Shown one piece after another: positions 7,374-13,046 of a DNA stretch of 15,955 nucleotides (positions within the stretch are counted from its first letter, which is position 1; each line of letters begins with the position of its first letter). The stretch is taken from contig NZ_CALCYR010000098.1 of the NCBI RefSeq assembly GCF_937906425.1, forward strand, positions 1 through 15,955, read 5' to 3'. The position numbers were made by a program, and so were the translations under genes. Source of the stretch: an uncultured Methanobrevibacter sp. (GTDB lineage: Archaea > Methanobacteriota > Methanobacteria > Methanobacteriales > Methanobacteriaceae). The notes under the pieces are model-generated. The model was not told the DNA's origin. It saw only the letters and a list, made by a program, of their open reading frames with translations, and did not search any database.

Positions 7374-8399
7374 TTAAAGTTCTTTCCAGCATTGAGGGTC
7401 TGGGGAATAAGGATTATGAGTATAGCCATAGCTTACTGAAGGGCAGCCTCTACAGAACCTTAGAAGTTCACATTTTGAACATTTTTCAAATTTCTCATAT
7501 TGTCTGTAGTAATTCATCTTTTCTCCTGTAAAAATCTCATAGATGCTTTCTTCAAGTGCATTTCCAACTTTGCTGTCCATTCTTCTGCATGCAAAAACAT
7601 CACCGCTTGGCAGAATTGTCAAATGGCCTATTCCGCAATTGCAGCCATCGTAAATAACATCTTCCTTAAGGTTTTCAGGAATTTTAAACAATCCCTTTTC
7701 ATATAGATAAAGGGTCCACAAGTGGTCTTTTAAGCTGAAATTGGTTTTGCTCTTTTTATGTTTTTCATAAATATTAAAGCAGGTGTCAAGAAGTTCCCTA
7801 TACTCTTCAGCTGACATTTGTGCGCTTTTTTCAAAGCTTGTAGGACAATATCTTGCAAATGTAAACAGATCGGCCTCATATTCCACAACCTTTTCAATAA
7901 GCTCTGGAATCTCATCAATATTTGTTTTGGAAACTGTTGTCATAATGTTTGCATGAATTCCTGCCTTCTTTAGCGGAGCTATCTTTTCAAGTGTTGTGTA
8001 AAATGAGCCTTCCTTTCTGAAATAATCGTGAGTGTCCTTTAAACCGTCCAATGACAATTGGTAAAATCTGCAGCCATATGAAGCTAGGCTTTTGCAAACA
8101 TCATCGTTTAGATGAAATGGATTTCCCAATATTCCAAAAGGTATCTTATTTGACTTTAAAAATTCCAGAACCTTCCAAAAGTCGGGGTGTAATATTGGAT
8201 CTCCACCGGTTATTGTAAAAAAAGCTTTTCTGCCGGTCTTTTTACACATATCCAGACAATTGTAAAAAACCTTTTCTATATCATCATACTCCATTGTGAT
8301 TATTGGCTTGTCGTTTTCTTCTGAGAAGATATAGCAATGTTTGCATCTTTGATCACAGTCATCGGTTATGTGAAATTGAAAAGGAAAGAAATCTGTCAT
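7374..8399 (-). CDS. Radical SAM/SPASM peptide maturase (ACGX-type RiPP system)
   Basis: A 341-residue radical SAM enzyme. It has CDQRCKHC (Cys15, Cys19, Cys22; CX3CX2C) for the SAM-binding [4Fe-4S] cluster, ITGGDP (63-68) for the SAM carboxylate-binding GGE-like motif, and a barrel up to about residue 240. A SPASM domain follows with Cys253, 255, 271, 307, 310, 316, 319 and 337. CSKCELLRFCRGC fits the CxxCx5CxxC core, giving two auxiliary clusters. SPASM enzymes of this length typically form thioether or C-C cross-links in ribosomal peptides. The gene next upstream on the strand encodes a ten-repeat TACG peptide, the obvious substrate. I remember a family described as 'radical SAM/SPASM, ACGX system'; this should be verified. 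RBS-like AGGTAT precedes ATG, and a TATA-like TTTATAAAAAA lies 46-56 bases upstream. The exact chemistry is unknown. Confidence 0.87.
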   Translation of the reverse strand: MTDFFPFQFHITDDCDQRCKHCYIFSEENDKPIITMEYDDIEKVFYNCLDMCKKTGRKAFFTITGGDPILHPDFWKVLEFLKSNKIPFGILGNPFHLNDDVCKSLASYGCRFYQLSLDGLKDTHDYFRKEGSFYTTLEKIAPLKKAGIHANIMTTVSKTNIDEIPELIEKVVEYEADLFTFARYCPTSFEKSAQMSAEEYRELLDTCFNIYEKHKKSKTNFSLKDHLWTLYLYEKGLFKIPENLKEDVIYDGCNCGIGHLTILPSGDVFACRRMDSKVGNALEESIYEIFTGEKMNYYRQYEKFEKCSKCELLRFCRGCPSVSYGYTHNPYSPDPQCWKEL

Positions 8400-8444
8400 T
8401 TTAATACCTAAAAATAGTTTTTTATAGTTTTATATTGTTTTAGC

Positions 8445-8455
8445 TTTTTTATAAA
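8445..8455 (-). promoter_or_regulatory. Possible TATA box of the radical SAM gene
   Basis: Read on the minus strand this is TTTATAAAAAA, ending 46 bases before the ATG at 8399. A start site about 25 bases downstream would leave a leader of about 25 nt. In such AT-rich sequence the match alone is weak evidence. Confidence 0.35.
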
Positions 8456-8625
8456 TTTTTTTAAAAGCTAATTAATTAGATTTTTTTAAAATAGTAGCTG
8501 ATTAAGTATTATTTTAGTATTTTTTTAAAATAGAGATTAATAAGTAGTTATTTTTAAAAAAATAGTAGATTTAAGTCTTAAATCGTAATTATGCATTGTA
8601 ATAATTTTAATTAAAAAAATAAATA

Positions 8626-8650
8626 AATTCCTTAATTAAATTAAGGAATT
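8626..8650 (-). terminator. Hairpin terminator after the TACG-repeat precursor gene
   Basis: AATTCCTTAAT-TAA-ATTAAGGAATT is a perfect 11-bp stem with a 3-base loop. On the minus strand it lies 22 bases after the precursor stop and is followed by a TATTTATTTTTTT tract. It would end or attenuate the precursor transcript before the maturase gene, which is a common way to make much more precursor than enzyme. Confidence 0.65.
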
Positions 8651-8672
8651 GGGATTGTATTTATTTTTGGAT

Positions 8673-9008
8673 TTAGTTAAAGAGGTCAGTTCCACAAGCG
8701 GTGTAAATGTCTTCTCCACAAGCGGTTGAGAATCTTTCTTCGCCACATGCAGTGCTGAGTCTTTCTTCTCCGCATGCTGTGCTTACTTCTTCTCCGCATG
8801 CGGTGCTGATTTCTTCGCCACATGCAGTTGAGAATCTTTCTTCACCGCAAGCTGTGCTGAGTCTTTCTTCTCCGCAAGCAGTGTTTACTTCTTCACCACA
8901 TGCTGTGTTTACTTCTTCTCCGCAAGCTGTAGAAATAGTAAAGTAATTTCCTGCAATTTTGGAACTATAATATTTGTCTTCTTTAGTCCATGCATTTAAT
9001 TTAAACAT
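8673..9008 (-). CDS. TACG-repeat (ACGX-type) RiPP precursor peptide
   Basis: A 111-residue peptide with a 26-residue Cys-free leader (MFKLNAWTKEDKYYSSKIAG...) followed by ten repeats of Thr-Ala-Cys-Gly, mostly TACGEE. Cysteines fall at 29, 37, 45, 54, 63, 71, 79, 88, 97 and 105, with spacings 8,8,9,9,8,8,9,9,8. Units 1-4 and 5-8 form a higher-order 34-residue repeat; the last unit is TACGTDLFN. Every Cys in the protein is in the same context. Codons for the same residues differ between units, so the peptide pattern itself seems to be conserved. The RBS AGGAG precedes ATG by about 8 bases. The neighbouring SPASM enzyme is its likely maturase; a Cys-to-Glu/Asp or Cys-to-Thr thioether in each unit is conceivable. 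No dedicated protease or exporter gene is adjacent. The repeat count and layout are seen directly; modification is inferred. Confidence 0.87.
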   Translation of the reverse strand: MFKLNAWTKEDKYYSSKIAGNYFTISTACGEEVNTACGEEVNTACGEERLSTACGEERFSTACGEEISTACGEEVSTACGEERLSTACGEERFSTACGEDIYTACGTDLFN

Positions 9009-9085
9009 ATTTATTTCTCCTAATTTTTAAAGTTAAAATCTTAAAATTAAGTAATTTTATTATTAAAACTTTAATAATATTTTTT

Positions 9086-9097
9086 ATTTTTTATAAA
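9086..9097 (-). promoter_or_regulatory. Predicted TATA box of the precursor gene
   Basis: On the minus strand this reads TTTATAAAAAAT, 12 bases downstream of the 9110-9127 dyad. Initiation about 25 bases on would give a leader of about 60 nt ending in the AGGAG RBS. Confidence 0.45.
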
Positions 9098-9109
9098 TAA
9101 ATATCAATT

Positions 9110-9127
9110 AGTTACTGAAAAGTAACT
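9110..9127. promoter_or_regulatory. HxlR operator candidate 1 (AGTTAC-N6-GTAACT) at the precursor promoter
   Basis: AGTTACT-GAAA-AGTAACT is a perfect dyad with the same half-site as the palindrome at 9277-9296. It lies just upstream of the precursor TATA box. That is where an archaeal activator binds, though a repressor blocking the BRE is also possible. Confidence 0.6.
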
Positions 9128-9179
9128 TAATAAAATATTTGTCTTTTTTAAATTTTACCTTTTTTGATTTTAATGGGCC

Positions 9180-9276
9180 AATTTACTTTTTTTAACTTGG
9201 TATTTTAGTTTTTTAGTGTTTAATTTACTTTTTTTAACTTGGTATTTTAGTTTTTCAGTGTTTAATTGCTTTTTTT
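9180..9276. repeat. 42-bp tandem repeat between the two HxlR operators
   Basis: Two nearly identical 42-bp units (9180-9221 and 9222-9263, one T/C difference) begin AATTTACTTTTTTTAACTTGG. A partial third unit (9264 onward, AATTGCTTTTTTTAAGTTACC) runs directly into the second operator palindrome. Confidence 0.85.
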
Positions 9277-9296
9277 AAGTTACCATATGGTAACTT
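9277..9296. promoter_or_regulatory. HxlR operator candidate 2, perfect 20-bp palindrome at its own promoter
   Basis: AAGTTACCATATGGTAACTT is an exact 20-bp palindrome containing GTTAC-N6-GTAAC, as at 9110-9127. Its right end overlaps the hxlR-gene TATA box TTTATA (9295-9300), the classic layout for autorepression. Confidence 0.65.
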
Positions 9297-9302
9297 TATA
9301 TT
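9295..9302 (+). promoter_or_regulatory. Predicted TATA box of the HxlR regulator gene
   Basis: TTTATATT overlaps the end of the palindromic operator. A start about 25 bases downstream, near 9323, leaves roughly 28 nt before the ATG at 9351. Confidence 0.5.
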
Positions 9303-9337
9303 TTTAATAATTTGTTTAATAAAATTAGTATTATTCT

Positions 9338-9344
9338 TAGGGGA
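9338..9344 (+). promoter_or_regulatory. Shine-Dalgarno site that fixes the HxlR start
   Basis: TAGGGGA lies 6 bases before ATG 9351. The frame is open back to a TTG at 9312, but that codon has no RBS and lies upstream of or at the likely transcript start. Confidence 0.7.
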
Positions 9345-9350
9345 ATTAAA

Positions 9351-9734
9351 ATGGAAGAAGAACAAGTTAAAAAGTGTCCTGTTGAATTGGCTATGGGCTT
9401 AATTAATAAAAAATGGGTTATTCAATTATTGAGAGACATGTTTTTTGGAGTTTCTCGTTTTAATGAATTTAAGGAAGGAAAACCTAATTTGTCCAATAAA
9501 GTTTTATCCAATTGTTTAAAGGAAATGGAAGCTAATGGCCTTATAAAAAGAATTGTTGATGACTCAGACACTTTAAATATTGAATATCAATTAACTGAAA
9601 AAGGATTGGCATTAAATAAGGTTCTTTATGAATTAGCTATGTTTTCATTAACAACAGACATTGATAATGAGTATTATACTGAAGAGGAGAAGGTAAGCAT
9701 TGCTAAAATGTTTAAGGATCAATTGTTTGATTAA
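9351..9734 (+). CDS. HxlR family winged-helix regulator of the RiPP locus
   Basis: A 127-residue protein with the full HxlR pattern: KCPVELAMGLINKKWVIQLL (the conserved Cys at residue 9 and the K-W-x3-L helix), the recognition region RFNEFKEGKPNLSNKVLSN, CLKEMEANGLI, then the wing ending in YQLTEKGLAL. HxlR proteins bind dyads as dimers and often answer to thiol or electrophile stress or to quinones through that cysteine. The gene diverges from the TACG precursor gene. The shared spacer carries two copies of GTTAC-N6-GTAAC, one at each promoter, so it very likely controls both its own gene and the precursor. I start it at 9351 (strong RBS); annotation from the TTG at 9312 would add 13 unlikely residues. 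The ligand is unknown. Confidence 0.87.
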   Translation: MEEEQVKKCPVELAMGLINKKWVIQLLRDMFFGVSRFNEFKEGKPNLSNKVLSNCLKEMEANGLIKRIVDDSDTLNIEYQLTEKGLALNKVLYELAMFSLTTDIDNEYYTEEEKVSIAKMFKDQLFD

Positions 9735-9914
9735 TTTTTTCTAATTTTTTATTTTTTTCTAATTTTTTATTTTTTTTAAAATTTTTTTTATTAGTTTTTT
9801 TAAAAATTATTAATTATTTCTAATTTTTTATTTTTTTAAATTTTTTCATTCGTTTTTTTTAAAAATTATTAATTATTTCTAATTTTTTATAAATTTTCAA
9901 TTAATTTTAACACT
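9735..9914. repeat. T-rich region with a 59-bp direct repeat after the HxlR gene
   Basis: TAAAAATTATTAATTATTTC and the bases after it occur at 9801 and again at 9860, giving a 59-bp period (about 9790-9898). Nearer the stop, CTAATTTTTTATTTTTT units repeat. No gene is visible. The many T-runs on the + strand could terminate the HxlR transcript. Confidence 0.75.
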
Positions 9915-9959
9915 TACGAACTAAATTTCATTGGATAAAAAAAGTGGAGAAATCTCCAC
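9915..9959 (-). terminator. Composite terminator element, copy C
   Basis: TACGAACTA, then a diverged spacer, ATAAAAAAAG, and the hairpin GTGGAGA-AA-TCTCCAC (9944-9959). The box-to-hairpin offset is again 29 bases and the A-run again seven long. On the minus strand it lies 49 bases after the tfrA stop as hairpin plus T7. The stem sequence has shifted relative to copies A and B while pairing is kept. Confidence 0.7.
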
Positions 9960-10007
9960 AAAAATGCTTTTCTTTGCTTTATTTAAATTAAGAGTTATCA
10001 TGACTTT

Positions 10008-11663
10008 TTAACGTTTAGCAAACCTAATCTTACTTGGGCTCATTACAATACTCTTTTTCCATTCCTCTTTGCTTTCAGGGAAGTCTTCTCTGAAATGAGC
10101 TCCTCTACTTTCACGTCTTAATATGGCTGATTTTACAATTAAAATACAAATTTCAACCATATTGATTACTTCAAGGGCTGTAATTAAGGATGTATTGAAT
10201 TGGGTTCTGTCATCAACGTCAAGATCATTCAATTCCTCTTTCATTTCATAAAGTCTTTCAAGAGCTGATTTTAGGTTTTGCTCATTTCTTACAATGGAAA
10301 CCTTTTCCCACATCAATTGCTGGATTTCACTTTTCATTTCTGCAGGATCAATGCTTCCCTCTTTTATGAGGCCTTTGATTCTTTTCTCTTCCTCTTCAAC
10401 CATTTCATTGTTGTATCTAAGCTCTGCAATGTCACATGCGCTTGCTGCTGAATATCCAGCTATTTTACCAAATACCTGAGTGTCTGCCAAAGCGTTTCCG
10501 CCAAGACGGTTAGCTCCATGAACTCCTCCACAGACTTCTCCTGCGCCGAATAGGTTTTCAACACTGCTTGAAGCGTCCGGATTAATTCTAAGTCCGCCCA
10601 TATGGTGGTGAGCGGTTGGAGCAACTTCCATAGGTTCTTTTCTAATGTCAACCCCAATGTCCTCAAACTGAAGCACCATGGTTTCCAGTTTTTCCTCTAT
10701 CAATTCAGGGTCAAGATGACTTACATCAAGGTAAACGCCGCCATGTTCGGTTCCTCTGCCTTCCATGATTTCATTATAGATGGATCTGGCCACCACATCA
10801 CGTGTAGCAAGTTCCATTCTATCATCATATCTTCCCATGAATCTTTCCCCTTCGCTGTTTATGAGCTTTCCACCTTCTGCTCTTACAGCCTCGGTTACAA
10901 GCACTCCCTTTCTTGAATCCGGATAGACCATTCCTGTTGGGTGGAATTGGATCTCTTCCATATCAATAAGGTCTGCTCCTGCATACCATGCAAGTGCAAA
11001 TCCGTCCCCATTCTTTTGGGTTGTATTTGAAGTTACAGGGAATAGTTGGCCAGCCCCTCCAGTTGCAAGGATAACTGCCTTTGCCTGGAAAAAGATTGTT
11101 TTGGAATTTTTTAAGTCAAGACCTACCGCTCCAATAACCTTTGGAATAAAGCTTTCTTTAGGGTCTAAAATAAGTTTTGTAATCATTACTTCATCAATGG
11201 TTCTAATGGAGCGTTTTATGATTTCCTCCTTTAGTGCAGTCATTATTTCATGACCTGTTCTATCTCCTTGGAAACATGTTCTTCTGTAAGTTTGTCCACC
11301 AAATGGTCTTTGATTAAGTTCACCGGATTCTTGTCTATCAAACAATGCTCCATATTCTTCCAAATCTGCTAATCTGTTTGGAGATTCATTGATTAAAACA
11401 TCTACCAATTTAGGGTCGTTAAGATAGCTTCCACCCTTTAGGGTGTCTTTAATGTGGGCTTCAACACTGTCTTCAGGGTCTACAAGTCCAAGTGCAGCAT
11501 TGTAACCTCCTTCTGCCATTCCTGTACAACCAGATCTAAATGATAATCCTTTTGAAACTATTAAAGGTTCTTTTCCTTCATTTGATACTTCTATAGCTGC
11601 TCTGCAGCCTGCACCTCCAGAACCTATTATCAAAACATCTGATTTTATAATCTCACTTTCCAT
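10008..11663 (-). CDS. tfrA: Thiol:fumarate reductase subunit A (FAD flavoprotein)
   Basis: The catalytic FAD subunit of the methanogen fumarate reductase, which reduces fumarate to succinate with coenzyme M and coenzyme B thiols for the incomplete reductive TCA route. Counting from the start chosen here (551 residues), the dinucleotide-binding GSGGAGC is near 14-20. The FAD-loop features SGCTGMAEGGYNAAL follow, then HPTG (His241), TEAVRAEGG (Thr257, Glu258), TRDVV, AHHHMGG near 352-358 and GANRLGGNALAD (Arg386); these are the FrdA/SdhA active-site residues. A further ATG six codons upstream (11681) has no RBS, whereas 11663 is preceded by AGTGAGTGA and gives a TfrA-like N-terminus; either is possible. 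No TfrB iron-sulfur subunit gene is nearby, in keeping with tfrA and tfrB being unlinked in Methanothermobacter. ribB lies 53-71 bases upstream on the same strand. A generic succinate dehydrogenase or L-aspartate oxidase relative is less likely. Confidence 0.85.
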   Translation of the reverse strand: MESEIIKSDVLIIGSGGAGCRAAIEVSNEGKEPLIVSKGLSFRSGCTGMAEGGYNAALGLVDPEDSVEAHIKDTLKGGSYLNDPKLVDVLINESPNRLADLEEYGALFDRQESGELNQRPFGGQTYRRTCFQGDRTGHEIMTALKEEIIKRSIRTIDEVMITKLILDPKESFIPKVIGAVGLDLKNSKTIFFQAKAVILATGGAGQLFPVTSNTTQKNGDGFALAWYAGADLIDMEEIQFHPTGMVYPDSRKGVLVTEAVRAEGGKLINSEGERFMGRYDDRMELATRDVVARSIYNEIMEGRGTEHGGVYLDVSHLDPELIEEKLETMVLQFEDIGVDIRKEPMEVAPTAHHHMGGLRINPDASSSVENLFGAGEVCGGVHGANRLGGNALADTQVFGKIAGYSAASACDIAELRYNNEMVEEEEKRIKGLIKEGSIDPAEMKSEIQQLMWEKVSIVRNEQNLKSALERLYEMKEELNDLDVDDRTQFNTSLITALEVINMVEICILIVKSAILRRESRGAHFREDFPESKEEWKKSIVMSPSKIRFAKR

Positions 11664-11734
11664 AGTTTCACTCACTTTCATTGATTAAGTAAATTGAAAT
11701 AAATCCCTTAACTTGTAAGTAGTTTAACGATTTT

Positions 11735-12376
11735 TTAAATATTATTTTCTTTACGGTAGGTAATTATGTCTTCGATTGTAACAACAGGCATGTCATGTTC
11801 TTTAGAAAACTCAATAACGTCAGGCATTCTAGCCATTGTTCCATTTGGAAGGGTAATTTCACATAATACTCCGCATGGGTTTAATCCTGCAAGTCTCATA
11901 AGGTCAATGGTCGCTTCTGTGTGACCGTCCCTTTCAAGAACTCCGCCAGGTCTTGCTCTAAGTGGGAACACATGTCCCGGGTGGTGTAAATCACTAGGTT
12001 TTGCATCTACTGCTGATGCTGCCTTAACAGTTGTTACTCTGTCTGCTGCTGATACTCCGGTAGTTACGCCTTCTGCAGCTTCAATAGTAATTGTAAATCC
12101 AGTACCATAAGTACTTGTATTGTTTTCTACCATTAATGGAAGTTCAAGAGCATCTGCTTTTTCTTGAGTTAGACATAAACATACAATTCCACTTCCTTCA
12201 CGAATTAGAAGTGCCATTTGTTCTTCTGTTAAGTATTCTGATGAGAAAATCATGTCTCCTTCATTTTCCCTATCTTCATTGTCTGTTACAATAACTCCAT
12301 TTCCTGCTTTTATAGATTCTAATGCAATTTCTACTCTTTCTATAGGACTTCCTTTTAAACTTTCTTCTTGATTCAT
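11735..12376 (-). CDS. ribB: 3,4-dihydroxy-2-butanone 4-phosphate synthase
   Basis: A 213-residue single-domain RibB that converts ribulose 5-phosphate to 3,4-dihydroxy-2-butanone 4-phosphate plus formate, the four-carbon precursor of riboflavin. The acidic metal-binding loop EDRENEGD (residues 34-41), STYGTGFTITIEA near 88-100, HHPGHVFPLRARPGGV (131-146) and RDGHTEATIDL (149-159) are all present, so the active site is complete. There is no fused GTP cyclohydrolase II domain. The RBS ATGGAG lies 7 bases before ATG. A full FMN riboswitch begins the leader (12525-12686), so expression should fall when FMN is plentiful. The downstream tfrA gene encodes a flavoprotein and may share the transcript. 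ribH, which uses the RibB product, is 3 kb away on the same strand with its own leader and no riboswitch visible. Confidence 0.95.
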   Translation of the reverse strand: MNQEESLKGSPIERVEIALESIKAGNGVIVTDNEDRENEGDMIFSSEYLTEEQMALLIREGSGIVCLCLTQEKADALELPLMVENNTSTYGTGFTITIEAAEGVTTGVSAADRVTTVKAASAVDAKPSDLHHPGHVFPLRARPGGVLERDGHTEATIDLMRLAGLNPCGVLCEITLPNGTMARMPDVIEFSKEHDMPVVTIEDIITYRKENNI

Positions 12377-12411
12377 AGTAAAGCTCCATTAATTGTTTTT
12401 TAAGTGTTCTA

Positions 12412-12429
12412 GATTCTAATACTAGAATC
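12412..12429 (-). promoter_or_regulatory. Hairpin in the ribB leader, possible expression platform
   Basis: GATTCTA-ATAC-TAGAATC is a perfect 7-bp stem between the riboswitch and the ribB start. On the minus strand it follows a TTTTTT run. It could be part of a termination or translation switch, but no alternative pairing with the aptamer is evident by eye. Confidence 0.4.
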
Positions 12430-12524
12430 AGGGCAAAAAAAGGATATTTTTGTTTAAGTAAATCAGTATGATCTTTAAAAATAATATATTGATGTCTAAT
12501 CTTGTAGATATTTACTTAAATTTC

Positions 12525-12686
12525 ATATTCTCTTCCATCCGGACTTTAACCGTCGGTTTTGGACTTTCACCAAATCAACACTTTCCTGTGCTCGTGGACT
12601 TATCATTTTATGATTAGTTATTATTAGTTTTATATGTTTCGAATGAATCACCACCGGTGGAGAATTTCACTCCGCCCTGAGAATAT
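12525..12686 (-). promoter_or_regulatory. FMN riboswitch (RFN element)
   Basis: The minus strand shows the RFN consensus in order: AGGGCGGAGTGAAATTCTCC, ACCGGTGGTGA, a variable stem, GTCCACGAGC, GATTTGGTGAAAGTCCAAA, ACCGACGGTTAAAGTCCGGA and TGGAAGAGAA. The closing P1 stem is a perfect 8 bp (GAGAATAT at 12679-12686 with ATATTCTC at 12525-12532). The one elongated arm (roughly 12592-12640) is AT-rich, as often seen. The aptamer binds FMN and sits about 150 nt before ribB, so repression by FMN is expected. This is the bacterial riboswitch class; a copy in an archaeon suggests acquisition from a bacterium together with or in front of ribB. Confidence 0.95.
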
Positions 12687-12716
12687 ATTAAAATATATTG
12701 TTAGTACTTAAAATAC

Positions 12717-12726
12717 TTTTATATAA
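12717..12726 (-). promoter_or_regulatory. Predicted TATA box of the riboswitch-ribB transcript
   Basis: TTATATAAAA on the minus strand lies about 31 bases upstream of the RFN P1 stem, so a start site near 12695 would begin the RNA a few bases before the aptamer. Confidence 0.55.
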
Positions 12727-13046
12727 TTATAAGATAATTTGTTTAGAAATTTTTATTTACATATTTTTTTTAATTAATTTTTTTAATAATTTTATTCTAT
12801 TTTTATTGATTTTAATAAATTTTAATTGTTTTTTTCAAAATTTTTTTGCTAATGTTTTTTAAAAATTTTCATTCTAATAATTTTTAAATAGTTTTTTAAT
12901 AAATATAATAATGATTGAGTTTAATTCTAGTTTATTAAATTATAATTTTCATTTGATTTGAACTCAATTTGCCTTTTTGATTAATTTAAAAGTCTAATTT
13001 TTATTATTATTTAATTCAATGAATTTTAATTATTTTTTGTGATTCT
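12727..13046. other. AT-rich divergent intergenic region before dus
   Basis: No gene is visible on either strand. The sequence is mostly T/A runs and should contain the dus promoter, which I could not pin down. The dus RBS GTGAT (13039-13043) and the following TCT before ATG are identical to those of dadD. Confidence 0.45.

Larger units (their letters stand above)
8400..8672. other. AT-rich spacer between the maturase and precursor genes
   Basis: No further gene is visible. It contains the precursor-gene hairpin (8626-8650), a possible maturase TATA box (8445-8455), and imperfectly repeated TTTTTTTAAAATAG(T)AG units near 8475-8560. Confidence 0.45.

Noticed and set aside
8700..8935. Regular short repeats that could be read as a CRISPR array
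   Set aside because: The period is 24 or 27 bp with no spacers, and the repeats translate into the in-frame TACG peptide with synonymous variation. This is a coding repeat.
8707..8946. Open plus-strand reading of Ser-Ser-Pro-(His/Gln)-Ala-Val repeats opposite the precursor gene
   Set aside because: It is the antisense shadow of the TACG repeats, with no RBS, and the leader-plus-repeat structure makes sense only on the minus strand.
9312..9350. Upstream TTG start for the HxlR regulator
   Set aside because: It has no RBS and lies upstream of or at the predicted transcription start. The added residues are not HxlR-like, and ATG 9351 has a good RBS.
10460..10916. Long open frames on both strands within tfrA
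   Set aside because: They are shadows of the conserved tfrA coding frame, with no RBS and no recognisable domain.
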